A stretch of 64,000 nt of DNA from Apostichopus japonicus (Eukaryota; Echinodermata; Holothuroidea; Aspidochirotida; Stichopodidae), in assembly GCF_037975245.1 (NCBI RefSeq), contig NC_092563.1, positions 3,293,001 through 3,357,000 of the forward strand, written 5' to 3'. Below the pieces are notes generated by a model that had not been told where the DNA came from, ran no database searches, and saw only the letters and a program-made list of their open reading frames with translations. Of the stretch, positions 44,951 through 58,835 are shown piece by piece. Each line of letters opens with the position of its first letter. Position 1 is the stretch's first letter. The translations under genes and the position numbers were made by a program.

Positions 44951-45696
44951 GGACAAAAATAAGTTCATTGCAACCAAGTGAGTTGGAGTTATAAATTAGA
45001 TGTTTTTTTTACCAAAAATTTCAGTACAATTTTCAATTTTGAGAAAGGAACAAATGGTGTTCTGGAGGGGTTCTATTCGGGTTGGGCAGGGGTTGGGGGG
45101 GGTGGAACTTTGTTTGACGTGAAAATAATACATAGGCATCTTTGCTGTAAGAGGGCATCGTATACGTACCACACCTCACTTGTCAGAACTTTCTTCGAGT
45201 CTTAAGTTTCAACAATTGAAAAGACAGGAAAGGGTACAAAATTGTGACAGACAAAGAATTTGGGTTGTCATGGGAATTATTTTTTGTTTTGTTTCCTTGC
45301 CTGTTTAATTGCTTGGAATAGATGTTGTTGCCAAGTTTACAACGAAAAATGATTAATTAATTGTGAGTCTTTTTGTCTTGGGGCCGGGGCATTGATTTGC
45401 CACCCAACCCATTATTATACCGTCAAGTATGTGTTATTTATCACTATTATTGCTAAGTTTGTGAATAAACTTTGTGTGTGCAAGAAACATGTTATGCTAA
45501 AGATCTATTTCCAGAGTGTTTTCTTGTATTATCAGATTCAGCCTTCAGGTTCTGTATTCTATAGTCTGAGAATGGGGTGGGGGATGGAGGGGGTGGAGTT
45601 TGGTAGGTTTATAAATGAATGAATGCAACCAGCTCAAATCCAGGGCCTCTAACAGAGTCTTGAAACAGGAAAGCATAAAGAAGGGCTTGTTCGGTC

Positions 45697-46346
45697 CAAG
45701 GGCGGCGGAACCGGGGGGGCACAGGGGGCACGTGCCCCCCCACTTTTCCTCAGGTTAAAAATGTGCCCTTTTTCTACAGAAAAATTGAGGTGTCTCAAGT
45801 TAGCAAGAGGCCATGGAACCAGAATGAACACTCGGGAAGGGCCGTTTCCGGCCATCTGAGGGGTTTGTAAAACCAAAAATTTTCTTGTACGCTCCGCGCC
45901 AACCGATGGTGGCGCTCCGCTCAGATAGTCGTGCATACAACTTTCCAATTCTGGCTACGCCCCTGACTTTTAATGAATTTCTGTGGGTCAAACTCAGGTT
46001 ATTTCGAATGGACAAAATTTGTTAAGATATTAACAAGAAATAAACTCTAATTCGGAAGATTCCTACATTAGCAACTACCATGTTTTCACCTCATTTTGTC
46101 TCAAAAGAAAACTTGTTCCTTGTTTCCCAATTTGCACATTGGATATTGCAGTGCTAGTATGCATATTTTCCTTGAAGGGGGGGGGGGGCAGGACGTTGAT
46201 GGAGTGATGTGTATACGCAAATAAGTTAGTACAATAAGAGTTATAAAGGGTACTAAATATAAGGCTGCATCAGTCCAATCGAATTTCTGCAAAGTGCCCT
46301 TTGATGTCGGTGCCCCCCCAGATTAAAAGTGCTTCCGCCGCCCTTG
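45697..46346. mobile_element. 650-bp hAT-like element with 8-bp TSD, carrying a nested repeat
   Basis: Perfect 14-bp terminal inverted repeats CAAGGGCGGCGGAA / TTCCGCCGCCCTTG. Perfect 8-bp direct flanks GTTCGGTC (45689-45696 and 46347-46354). Inside, at about 45782-45966, lies an inverted fragment of the CAGG-GCGTA element family also found at 12984-14772. No transposase is encoded. Confidence 0.9.
45825..45929 (-). repeat. GCGCCA/TGGCGC hairpin module, copy 3
   Basis: Read on the minus strand it follows CAGGGGCGTAGCCAG (45966 downwards) and repeats CTATCTGAG, the GCGCCACCATCGGTTGGCGC hairpin and GGAGCGTACAAGAAAA. It is closest to the copy at 13027. Confidence 0.88.
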
Positions 46347-47341
46347 GTTCGGTCCATCATTACTGTCTCCACAGGCACCCTGACACATCTTTTGAAATTG
46401 TGGGGGTGTGGGGAGGGGCATTCGGTCCAATGTCCATTTCACATACAGGGCCATATGACCATATTATTCCCCTTCACCCAAAAGCCAGCTATCCAATATT
46501 TCTGACAAAACTTTTAACCAACCAGAGGGCTAGATGGATACTTCTGATTGGAGGTACATTGCTACTTGAAGAGGTGCTGTGGACTAATCGAGGGGGGGGG
46601 GGGGGTAAGCCGAATGGTGGAAATACGCCCAGAAGCTGACACAATATTCTGATATTCCTTATGCTTTTATGACGAATTAAAGCAAGATTCCCGGTTGTAT
46701 TCGAAGTTTCCGTATTCGCCAGTGACCTCGTGAATCAGTTGTCAGACAAATATCAGACGATCATTAAGAATTAAAGATTTTCATTCGACTTGTCTGCGGC
46801 AGCGCAGAGAGGGCAGAAATAATATTTACCAAGTTATATAAATAATAAGTATACCGTTTTATAAACCATACTTTGGTCTGGCTAAGCATTATGATTAATC
46901 GTAATTTATCTTCCCTTTTCTGTTCTTTTTTTTCTCGTGATACTTCGCATCGCTTTGAGCTTTCAATTAGGACCACCTACCTAGTCACAATTCAGTGCGT
47001 GTCACTCTTTCCATGGAAGTATTACCACCGACTTTTGTGCGGACGTTGAACTAATGCACCAAATGGTATAGTATCGCAGAATTTTTCGTTTGAATTGTGC
47101 CACAAGAATTAAGTACGGTACCTCGTTACAATATCAGTGACGTAGAAAGCAACTTAATGATGTTTGAAGTGTGTTTGCCAGTGTGGGCGGGAGGGGCAGG
47201 TGTTGGGGGGTCAGAACGGTTTCATGCCTTTCACCGAAAAAAAATGTTTTTAAAAAAAAGCACTGTAATAAAGGAAAAACGAAAAAAGAGGAAACTTATC
47301 AAAAAATGGCCGCATAATTGCCAACCCACTCCAATCCTCTC

Positions 47342-47637
47342 CGGACCCACTCCCCATTGGCTACTTATTTCTGGACCCAATCAAATCCCGTCCCGGACCC
47401 ACTCCCCTTTGGCTACATATTTCTAGACCCACTCCAATCCCGTCCTGGACCCTCTCCCTTTGGCTACATATTTCTGGACCCACTTCAATCCCTTCCCCGG
47501 ACCCACTGCCCTTTGGCTACATATTTCTGGACCCACTTCAATCCCTTCCCCGGACCCACTCTCCTTTGGCTACATATTTCTGGACCCACTGCAATCCCGT
47601 CCCGGACCCACTCCCCTTTGGCTACATATTTCTGGAC
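47342..47637. repeat. 52-bp tandem repeat, 6 copies
   Basis: Units begin at 47342, 47394, 47446, 47499, 47551 and 47603 with (C/T)GGACCC and share CTTTGGCTACATATTTCTGG. The overlapping Pro/Trp-rich frames are by-products of the repeat. Confidence 0.93.
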
Positions 47638-48929
47638 TGGCCGTTGTGTTCGATGACACTGACATACATAGTGGAGGAAAAGGCATATCCTATTGAAACG
47701 GGTCACCGAAGACAGAACATGTGCATGAAATAGAAAATGTTATTTCACCAACTTAACTGACCTTTACTTGAAACCTCTTTCACCTAAATCGAAGTTGCTA
47801 CCATGATGGTGGCGTTTCTACTATGTCTAATGTAGAGTTCCTTTATATAGATAAAACTCTAGTCTAATGCAGACTATCAAGATTAAATACCACACGTGAG
47901 TGATCGATAAAGCTAACTATAGCCTAGGTGCAGCTATATATATTTGTGAGCGCCAATTACTGGCAATTTTACCACACATGCTGAGTGTTACTCGGCATCA
48001 GATCAAAGTGACAAAACCCTCAAACATCTTTCATCAAGTCAAAATAGCGAGAATAATAATCATGCTTCTTCTGATTCGATCCTAAAAAGTCTTTGAGTAG
48101 AGTATGACTTTTCATACTAATCTAATTAATCGGAACCAAACAAATATAGAGGGGGGGGGGGAATCTTGTCTTTGTTGTTTGAAATTAAATTTTGTCAGTG
48201 TTTTAGAAATAAATCGAAATCCAACTTTGCATTTGGCGAGGAAATGATTAGCACTTTTGTGTGACTCTAATTCCGAAAATAAACCAACATCGACACGAAG
48301 AGCTTTTTTACATACACCTGCAGGGAAAGAGCATAACCGTCTTAAAAACATGGAGCGGAAGGATTCTTGTTCTAATTTATAAGGCCGATTATCCATTACC
48401 TGACTTTCAACTATAATACAGACAAAGTGAGTCAGTCGTATGTACCGCGATCTTTGGCGACGCTGAATGACAGCTGGTTTTGATCAGAGGTGACTATCTG
48501 TCAAAGTTATGATTTGATTTATTTTAATAAAATAATTTTGATACTTGGTGAGACGTGAGATGAAGTAATCCACTGTTTTGATTGGACTAGATCACATTAC
48601 GTTGAATATTCATCACACGTAAACTTCGCGTGCACAACACATTGTGTTGTCTGTTATATAGCATATAGAATATATTGTAAGCGCTGATCATGTGTAAGAC
48701 AGGACCCTTAAATTCTCCCCAGTCGATACACCACGTAAGAGCAGAGCGATTTGGAAACGGCCCTGTAAGAGAAGTAAGTCTGCTTATCACGTTTTGGACA
48801 TTCTATCAAACAATTAAGAGTACATTTTTTTCAAAGAAAACACATTCGCTGTTGTTTCTCCACTTTCGTCAGTGTTTGTTTCAAGAAATTATTCATAGTT
48901 CAAAGTTACCACACGTGATGTTTGTTTTT

Positions 48930-49118
48930 CTCTGAAGGTCTCAGCAGTTGGATGAAAAGTTGGAGGCGAGGCAGACATCAATGTGACTGAAAGTATCTCG
49001 CTTAAACTTTATCTGGCCTGTACACTAGCAAAGCAAAGCGGTTGGAAAAATACTTCGGACAATTAACCCACATTTCTCATTCTTGAACACGCAAAACTGT
49101 AGGCTGGACATAGTTTCA
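48930..49118 (+). other. Candidate non-coding first exon of TWSG1
   Basis: Ends in a consensus donor TTTCAG/GTAAGAAT at 49118/49119 and precedes 13 kb without any coding exon before the TWSG1 start exon. The start of the exon cannot be set. A CpG-rich patch at 56.26 kb is the competing candidate. Confidence 0.25.
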
Positions 49119-52100
49119 GGTAAGAATTTTTGTGAAGAGGCCCATGCTGTGGTGAGAGTGTGGTGACAACTCGCATCTTAGGACTTGGGTCAACTTAAGG
49201 CATTCATTTCATTTTCAGTAGGCTCTAGCCTATACCATTGAAGTAAGTACCTTGATTTCAAGCTTAAGTTGGACTTTATAGTACTTGGCCCACAGCAGAA
49301 ACCTTGTTTTGAAAGAGGCTTCTGTTGACCACCATCAAGACTGTATTTAGCTCGATGTCAATTGTGTGACTCATCAACACCTTAACTGATACTTATTCTA
49401 TTCAGATTTCAATCCCTTAATTTTAATTTACTGATACTTGATATGGCCCAAGGCCTATATCAAATGTACATGGCTAAGCAAGGGGTAAACCAGGTTCTAC
49501 ATACTGAAAATAATCAGGCACAAAACCTGTTCTATTTATTCAATGGGTAGGAGTCCTCTTGTCTGCAAGACCAGTGAATTAAATGTAGCCTAACGTTACA
49601 GTGCATAAAGATGGCACAAAGGTAATCAATTCCCAGATAGGAGGCAGACCTAGGTTAGGGTAATCAACAGTAGCTTAAAAGTTATTTGCTGAAAATGGAC
49701 CAGTGGGAACTAGGCCTACTGTAATTAGCACAGAAAGTAATCATTTTTTGAGTGTTAGCCTAGATATACAGTAGCCATTAAATTCTTGATTTATTTTCCT
49801 GATGAGGGCTGGAAATTGTTGGGAGATGATGTAGTTGGGACCCAGGTTCATGCAACACTAAAAACTACAGTAACTGGCTGCTATATCTCCCATGAAGTTA
49901 TGCATAACATCTAACAGCATTGGATATCACTACATGGCCTATAATATATATCTACATATTAGCAATTGGTTCTCACTTTGAGAATTAATGGGTCCATCAA
50001 ATAAATTAATGTTAATAGCTTGTGATATGATTTTGAAGTGATGAAGTTGGGTTACATTAAAAAGGTTCTGTGTACACAAGCATCACTTGTATACATGTTT
50101 GCATATCAGTTTTTGGTGTAATTGTGGCATATAATTATTGCATAGTATTTTTTCCAGTGACACAAAATATTCCCTGTATTTGCATAAAAACAGAAGGAAA
50201 TGTTGAGAGTTCAACACTCCGAATAGAATTTGAAGGATTATAATTTATGAACTTGTTCTGTGATGGGTCATTGTGATAAATTTGCATGGCAATTCTTCTA
50301 AGTAATGTATAATGACATTAAAGAATTAATTTCCTACCAAACAATCAACACAACCCCCTAGGATTATCCAAGGTGCAACTACTTTTAACACTTTAATTCT
50401 GTGGACAACATGCAAAGTTCCTTAATAAATCATACCACTCTTTAAATCCACATTTACCTGGTATCACATCTCATCCTGCACACATTGAAAATTGAAAACT
50501 CTGTGTCCGCACTGACTTGAGAAAGTTTTTGTTCTGAATGATTGATTGAATATTTTGTCTCTCTTATATAAATTGTCACTCCAGAAAGACAATGTCACAT
50601 CAAATGTTTAACTTGGCAGAACACTGCTGTCTACATTTTATGTGTTGGTATTAAACCAAGGGCATATATTGTCTAGACTATTACACTACGTTAAGCACTG
50701 TATACAGTGCTTTTAGGTACTGTAACAGTCTAGACAATTGTTGGTGGCCACAAATTTGATCTGATGAATTCTTTGTAAGTTGTTCTGAAGACCAGGGCAG
50801 GGTACAATTAAGCAATTTTATCCTTGTCCTTTGGACAACCAAATCTTACTTTTTGGCTGTCTGAACAACAAAACAGCAAATTTTGGTTGTCTAAGAAAGA
50901 GTCCCAAAATATCAAAGTATGATCAATTGATATGTTCAATGTATGAGATATATATGTGTAGTATGAGGAATAGAATACCTGTTTGGGCCAGTAAATGTCC
51001 CCTTCGGGTTGACAGTAGGCCTGCCTCTATTTTTTTCTTTATTTTCAGTAGTATTTGGATGCTGAGTGATGGTGGATGCATATGGTATCAATTTATCATT
51101 TTACCTATTTTTTTTAGGGGGGGGGGGAGGAGGAGGGAGGTAGCGTATTAAGTTACAAAAAATTAGTATTATAATTCATTTGAGGTAAACAATTACTCAT
51201 CCATCAAACGACATCCAAACAGAAATTTGGTCTACAGGGACAACAGGACCACCACAAAAAGTTTGCCCTGATTTCCATGCTCTTACTCTTCTAGGCTTCG
51301 TGGTCGTTGTGAAAGATGGAACCATTTAAACCTAAAATTTGATCAGAACAACAACAGGCTCTCTATAAATGTTCATTGCAGTCAATTTCCATCCTTTTGT
51401 TATGATTGTGCTCTGTGGCTCAGCTATGGTAATTGGTTTGATTCAGTCTTATCCCTCTTCTTTTTTGGTTAGTTTATAACAATGGCGCCTAACAATGGCA
51501 GTCATTGTCTGCCAATTGTTCCCTCTAATTTAAAGCTTGGTGATTTGCTTCCTCTTTAAATCCTCCTAAATAGGCCCTACGGTAAACTGGCTGGAACCTG
51601 GGTTCTTTTGTCCTGTCATGTGTGTGGTATATCACTATGGTATATAGCAATCTCTAAAGTGCAGCAGCACTGTACATAGTGGTATAATATGCTAACTGGT
51701 CATGTTGTCAATTACAGGGGAAAATTTTAGTGGTCACAATTCGTAAAGCAGCTCGGAGGATTGTAAATTTTGCTAAACCTGTAAAATACTGAAAAGGATA
51801 GAGTGCTGTTCACAAAAACGAAAAGTTTGAATTTGTGATAGCAACTTGTCAATTTAGGAATAGCATAGATTCGATTTGAAATATATTATTACCAGCAATA
51901 AATATTAAAAATGCAGTTAATTAGACAATCTTCTTAGAGAGTGTATATATTTTACTTGGTCACAAATCAGAATGCTTGGCAGGTTGCCAGTTATAACCCA
52001 GTGCCAAATTTATACAACTTTATACAGTAGGTCATCAGTATTGGCCTCAAATTTTAGCATGCTTAAGATTGCTACCAGTTTTCAAGAATAAGTACCTCCC

Positions 52101-52280
52101 TGAAGTTTGTGATTTCCCTTAATAATCTGCAAACTTAAAAAAAAATTAAAATAAACTATTCAGTTATATATCTCAGTGTGGGTAGTTAGGTTCAGATTAA
52201 GCAGTGGTACGTACACATGTCAAAGCTTTAGTATGGGTAACCATTATCAGACTTTTCTAGCATATTTTGTGGCAATAATG

Positions 52281-52460
52281 ATGTATGTATATTACATCCT
52301 CCTGCAAGCAGGAACTCGCGAAGAAGCCTCTTTGGCTTATCAAAGCCGCAAGCTGACCGAAGTCAGTCTCTTACATTCATATTTAAAGTCCATGATTATG
52401 AATAGTTAATTGTCAACAACTCTGTAACTGGACGACATACATTAATCTGGGAGTGACCTT
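52281..52460 (-). mobile_element. 5'-truncated copy of the SINE at 2988-3240
   Basis: Read on the minus strand, it matches the plus-strand copy from just after its B box through CTGACTTCGGTCAGCTTGC and TTCGCGAGTTCCTGCTTGC to a short ATACAT tail. The tRNA-like head is missing, as expected of incomplete reverse transcription. Confidence 0.88.
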
Positions 52461-55400
52461 AAATAGTTTTTAGCTTGGAGAAGTGGAGCCTAACCTGTAC
52501 ATCATTTCATTCAACTACATCATGTAGATTATCCTGCTCTCAGATTGTACTCAATATTGTTCCCAATTTATCGGAAAAAGAAGAAGAAAAAAAGCTGGAA
52601 CGTTCAATATTCTTCTCAGAGATTGCTACATAACGAATGTCTTTGCAGCTTGGAGACAACAACATATTCGCTTTTAATTGCTAGCCATGGCAGCAGCACT
52701 CAAATGAAGATAAAATTTAGTTCTTTTGGGGAGATATAAAAAGAAAGCATTTCAATGTTGCGATCATTAGTACACAGCTGCATCTTGTAACGGCCATTGC
52801 TCCAGTCTAGGAATGTCCTATATGTCTTTATGCATTGTCCAAGTTGGAGTCACTACAACAACATATGCAGTTGTAAAGTAGTAAAGTGAAGTAGTAAAGT
52901 ATATGCTAGAAGATATCTGCAGTACAGTAGTAAAGTGAAAGATGAAGTTGAACTGTAATAAATTTTAGCAACTGATGAAAAATTATCTCAGTTTGTAACC
53001 TCATGAAAGCTTTTATATAATGATTAATGTTTTTGTCAACAGTCACGGAAAGCAGGACAAAGTTCAGCTTGGTGGGGATGATATTTTTGTGTTCAAAGTC
53101 TTTTACAGTTAAGTTGAGTTAACACTTAATGTATGGCCCTTGGCTACCAACAGTTTCAACTTTCCTTAACTAGAAGTTTCAGGTTTCATCCACTACAAAA
53201 TCTGTGCACATTTATAAACAAAAGTGGATTTTCAGGGAATAAATTAGTATGTATTCAAGTTTTATGTAGCGGTTTCAAAGGTTAGGAATGAAGTTTGTCT
53301 TTTTAAAATATGATGGTTAGTATGTAATTGGTACATATCTATCTTTGCACTTGTATATCAATTCGACCATTTCACATGTAGCAGTTAAATGCTATGTATT
53401 ACCGGCTAAATTATTCCTTGTGCTATCATTAAGGGCTTAATATTGAGCCCAAAATTGAGGCTCAAAAAGGCATCTAGTACTATAAATTCTTATTTCTAAC
53501 AGTTAGAGGAATTCATGCAAAATAAATGAACATGCTTGGTCTTCAAAAGAAAAATCCCTGCAACATTGTTATGTCATCGAAAATGGAGCCTGCATTGGGA
53601 TTTCAGTACTACTTAATACTTACAGTGCAGTCATAATTCTTGCATTACAACTGTGAACAAGAAGCTCTGAACGTGACCCAGATTTCTAGTGTTTTTCACG
53701 AGTGATTTCATTGTCATTCTGGAAGTCACGGAATATTTTAACGAAACTTTGTGAGATTGTCAGGTCGCAAAGACCATTTTGTTTTAAAGTATTTCACCAG
53801 TGATCTGTAATAGCTTCGAAGCCTGTTACATTTGTACAACGAGGCACAGATCTGGGATGGCAAGAATTATAACTGTGTTGTTTACAGGGATGGTATCATC
53901 TCATGTGAATGTAAGCAGCCATAGAGATTGGATACACTATTCATGTAAGGTAACTCCTGTATGTATGTAGATGTATTTACTACTGTAAGGTCTTTAAAAC
54001 TATTAATTTGTTGGCAAAAAATATTACCAGGGAAGAGTTCATACTTCATCCAGTAATTCTTGTGTTAGTTCTCTGGATGTATCTAAGAAATGAATAAAAA
54101 AATTAAAATCTTGCAGAAAACATTCCCCCTTGTAAATTTGTGAAATTTTCAGTGTCAGGTGGTCCCTGAATCCTCTTAGCTATTTATCTGTCTTCTGATA
54201 TGATCAGTAGGTTAGTAAATTATGTAGAGGGCTGACAGCTGATGTCAAAAACCTATAAATCTAATGGGCACCCTTGCACCAGACAGATTTATTTCTCCTG
54301 CTGGTTTTGGGATTGATGGGGTGTACAGTGGGCCAAGTTTTCTACCATAATTCACAGCCTTTTTGGACTAAGATCATGCGTAAAAAGTATCAGTTAGAAC
54401 TCCTCCTTCCAAGGGAAAGGAGTGCACACTAGACAGCTAGATGAGACATGATGTGTTGTGTTCTAAGTTATTTACCAGTCCTAGCATCATCTAGGGCATT
54501 GTTTTAATTTTTGGCATCAACTTTTGACTCCAGAACATATGCCAGTTGTTCTATCTATTCCACCCTTAAAAACGTGTTCTGAAATGATTTTCAGTGTACA
54601 AATTAACCAAATGTTACTCCTTTCATTGTTTCATGTAATTTGATGAAAGAAACATAGACAAAGTGATTGCTAGTGTCTGTTTGCAGTTTGGGGGTCCCTC
54701 ACGAATTTAATGTCTAAAAGTCACCTCTGGGGCTTTTGTAGATTTTTGTTTGAAAATATGCACAATTCTTCTTCCATAGATGTATGAATGTACAGTATGT
54801 TTGCTGAAAATATGAAAATATTCATACATTTTGAGTAATTTACCATGGAAGGGGATGAGGGGGGGGGGGGGCATGTTCATTTGTATATATATGGTGGAAG
54901 TAAATCTAAGACTCATTTTGTATCATTGTACAATGCACACAAATTCGGCTACTTTCCATTCAGCAATATTTACTCATTTATTATTGAAGATCTGAAGGCA
55001 CAAAAACCCTGACAGCCTGCCCATCAAAGAAGCTCTCTACACAAATCATTATCCATGCTCAACGAGTGACCTACAAAATCATGGTCCATGGTTGGGTTCA
55101 TGGACTTGTTTATTTATATATTAATTTTATTTATTTATTTATTATATTTATTTCTTTTGCTCAAAATATCACCTTTGGTCATGCTCCTTTAAGTGAGGGA
55201 AACCAAATGGCACAAACTGAAGAATGTGACCTCGTTTGACCTTTTACAATTACCTGACTGGAAGAGTTTTTGGAAGAGAAATCCCCATGAGGCATAGAGG
55301 CAATCTTGAGGCTGAATGTTACAATGCATTTATCTGTGCTCATCAAAGCCTTCTGTGGTAGCACACACACACACATACTTGGGTAATTGGGTAGGTTCTG

Positions 55401-56239
55401 TGGTATCTGTTGTGCCACTCACTACCAACACCATGGAGTTTCATATCACTACTAGATGTATGTGATCTTTCCTGGAAATTCAATTTGTGGCCAAGATGGT
55501 TAAATTTGTCATTAGAGAATGTGAAATAGGCTTTAGGACTCTTTTGAGCCAGACACATCACTTGTCAAACAGGCAAATAGATAGTTTTTTATCTTTCAGG
55601 GGGAGAGGGGGGGGGGAGAGTGGGGAAAATGGGATTAAATTTACATTTTAAGTCTACTATGTGAATGCAGAGAGAAATGTAAGTAACGTTCACAGTTTTA
55701 ATAGCATTTCTTATTTATGTTTTAAAATTTACTCATAATATAAGGGAAATACTCTATGGTTATGTGCCACAAAAATTGAGCGCAAGACATACTTGTGTAG
55801 CCGATTTGCTATATACTGATGTCAAGAGTCTTGACGTATGAAGATTTAAGTCTTATGAGCACAAATACCAGTAAAACATGGTTGAAAATATACCATTCAA
55901 AGCATCCGATCTTGCTTCCAGCATTATCTGGAAAACTTTCTGTCTGTGGATCATGATCATGGTGGTAAACAAAGTATGCTACCAAATCATTCTTTGGAGT
56001 AAATAACATTTGATCAAAACCGCCAGAGCTGGCGGGATATCAGAAATTGCTTCGAAGCGATACCGTAAATGTCGTCTCTCGCAAAAACAAATATTTTCAA
56101 AAAGAACAGTATATTATATGCCCTTCAGTGTCCGTCGATACATTGAAACAAAAAAAGAAAACAACCTCCAGCAGTCTAAAAGGTAACAATGGAATACCTC
56201 CAATGGGTACTTTAGAGTCAACAAGAGCCTTTTAGAGCC

Positions 56240-56420
56240 TTTTAGCCCCCCTTCTGACTCTCACGGCCGCCGCCGAGCCACACAGCTGCTCCGAATCACG
56301 TCCTCCCCACACGGGTCGGCAGGAAGTCCCAAAGTCGGCGAGGTACTTTTGTAGTGCTGTCCTATCAGTTTAGTTACCTCGAACTCTCGCAGTCAAACGA
56401 GGTATTTATTTCACGTGTCA
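56240..56420. promoter_or_regulatory. CpG-rich patch, possible promoter or first exon
   Basis: About a dozen CpGs in 80 bases (CGGCCGCCGCCGAGCC and following) within AT-rich, CpG-poor surroundings. A possible donor GGCGAG/GTACTT lies at its right edge near 56343. It could be a promoter or 5' exon of TWSG1 or of an unseen transcript. Confidence 0.3.
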
Positions 56421-57474
56421 CAGAAGGAAATTGGATGTTTCTCATGGCGTGGTAAAATAAACAAACCGTACCGGTAGGAGGGGGATACATGAAGGACCAA
56501 ATTGCGACATTTGACCTCTCGTACCTGTCATTAAGGTTGGTCGTTTCGACTCGGGGGTTTTCTACCTGGATAATTGGATGTTACGCCATGATCATGGGAA
56601 AAAGTACAAGCTAGAAGTCAATAAACAAAATCGTGATATCCTTTGGATGCGGCTTCAGACCTCTGCGAACTGTCTGCCCTGCTGGAGAGCCGATTTATGT
56701 ATTGATGATGATAATGCGATTTCAACATTGTAAAAAGCAACAGAATTGACCCCTTCGGAGATTCTGCGAGCAGAAGGTCAAGGCACTGTACCGCAGGCAT
56801 TGGCCAAGGATATCCTCCTCCATCTGTGAAATTAATTGGCTACATGACAGTTGAAATTTATCTATGTTTGCATGGTATCATTTCCATAATCATACACCAC
56901 CACATACCAGCAGAGAATTGAGTCAATTGATAGTGTGATGAGCCTTGAAGTCTGTTGCAAAAGACCTAAACCTAGCATTAAAGGCAGATAATAATAAAAT
57001 ACAGGATTTGCAATTGAGGGGAGGGGAGGGAGGGGATCTTAAAGTGTTTTTTTGTTGTTTACTTCCATTCACATCTCATATAGTTTGTACTTTTATGCCA
57101 AATCCTTAAACCCTAATTGTGATATCAAATAAATGAATGGATAAATGAGTTTTGTTGATAATTGTCGATAAATGGAAGCAAATTTTGAAGGGTAAAAAAT
57201 TCTTTCTTGTGTCATGATGTACAACAAACTTTTGATCTATCACATGATATTAGAAAGGGAATTTTTGGGGGGTGGGGGGCGGCAGAGGTTTCGTCCTCAG
57301 ACAAAGAGCACTTGTCCTGCGATCGATAAATGTTTCAGGGAAATAATTAACATCCGCATTTTGTGTAGCAGGTTTATGACCTTTATTTGTCATTCAATTC
57401 TGACAAATATTATGCTGCAGTTCTATAAAAACTGCTACACAAGCTTTGTGAACTGTAGCAATTGACAATTAAAT

Positions 57475-57682
57475 ATATATCCAAAATATATATAAATATA
57501 TACATATACATACATATACATATATATACATATATATATATATATATAACCAGAGAAATAAGATATGACTCATATTTGACAAATAAGGAGTAACGTTTTA
57601 GAAAATATATTGTTATATATTGTAATAGATATTGCAATATTTCTCTGGTTTTCTCTAATATATATATATATATATATATATA
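57475..57682. repeat. AT/TATACA microsatellite cluster
   Basis: Two blocks of TA and ATACAT repeats (57475-57550 and 57657-57682) separated by ~100 bp of AT-rich sequence. Confidence 0.9.
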
Positions 57683-58325
57683 TTGCCATTGTGAGACGGG
57701 ATAAACCATTAAATGAATCTGCCACTTTATTTCCCACAGTTGGATCATTGAAATTACCAACCCCTGAATTTCACTCATTGATGCCTTATTATTATGTCAA
57801 CGCTCAAGTATTTTTATTTTGAAATTTAACACAACCATGATATGCACAAATTCAAAGAAAAACTACATATTTTTTGACTGAATATCACATGATATAAAAG
57901 TCAACACTGCCTAATTACAGCTAGTGGTAAATGTGTTTAACCCTCATTTCAAAAGGCAGTTTACAGACTAATTAATGATGGTGATGTTTACAGGGATTTG
58001 AATTCAAGTGAAAATACACAAACCATTAAACAGCATTAACTTATAAATAAATCACCACTAGTGCCCAAACAGAGTAGAATTTTCCAAAAGTGGCCACAGG
58101 ACCATAGATAACCCCATATTCAATTTCTATGCCTGTGACACAGTGTTACCTTGTTTGGCAAACCTTTTCTCCAGTGCTACACTAACTGAGATACTTAACA
58201 GCCTAATATGACCCTTTGCATTCCACAGTGTCTGCAAGAAATTTAGAGAAAAAACCTTCATGGTACAGGAATACTTTTCAGAAAATGTTTGTAGCCATTA
58301 TTTAAGAGCAATTAAAAAAATGTAG

Positions 58326-58835
58326 TGTTAGTAGAGGGAGGGGAGGGGATGAATAGAGAGAGGGGGGATGAGTGGAAAGAGGGGATGAATAGAGAGAGGG
58401 GGAGGGGATGAGTGGAGAGAGGGGGAGGGGATGAATAGAGAGAGAGGGGGAGGGGATGAGTGGAGAGAGGGGAGGGGATGAGTGGAGAGAGGGGGGGATG
58501 AATAGAGAGAGGGGGAGGGGATGAGTGGAGAGAGGGGAGGGGATGAGTGGAGAGTGGGGGAGGGGATGAGTAGAGAGAGGGGGAGGGGATGAGTAGAGAG
58601 AGGGGAGGGGATGAGTAGAGAGAGGGGAGGGGATGAGTGGAGAGAGGGGAGGGGATGAGTGGAGAGAGGGGAGGGGATGAGTGGAGAGAGGGGAGGGATG
58701 AGTAGAGAGGGGAGTGGAGGGGATGAGTAGAGAGGGAGGGGGAGGGGATTAGTAGAGAGCGGGAGGGGATTAGTAGAGAGAGGGGGAGGGGATGAGTAGA
58801 GAGGGGGAGGGTATGAATAGAGAGAGGGAATGGGT
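58326..58835 (+). repeat. Purine-rich G/A minisatellite, ~510 bp
   Basis: Units of roughly 19-27 bp built on GGGGATGAGTGGAGAGAG with varying G-tract length. The strand is almost pure purine. The long Pro/Ser/Leu frames on the opposite strand (178-182 codons) are products of the repeat, not genes. Confidence 0.95.

Larger units (their letters stand above)
44951..48900. other. Intergenic, repeat-rich
   Basis: No gene recognised. Holds a nested hAT-like element (45697-46346), a 52-bp tandem repeat (47342-47637) and G-runs near 45091, 46178, 46592 and 48150. Confidence 0.6.

Noticed and set aside
47097-47706. Pro/Trp/Leu-rich overlapping open frames
   Set aside because: They are by-products of the 52-bp tandem repeat, open in several frames on both strands.
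57410-57822. Ile/Tyr-rich open frames
   Set aside because: Generated by TA and ATACAT microsatellites.
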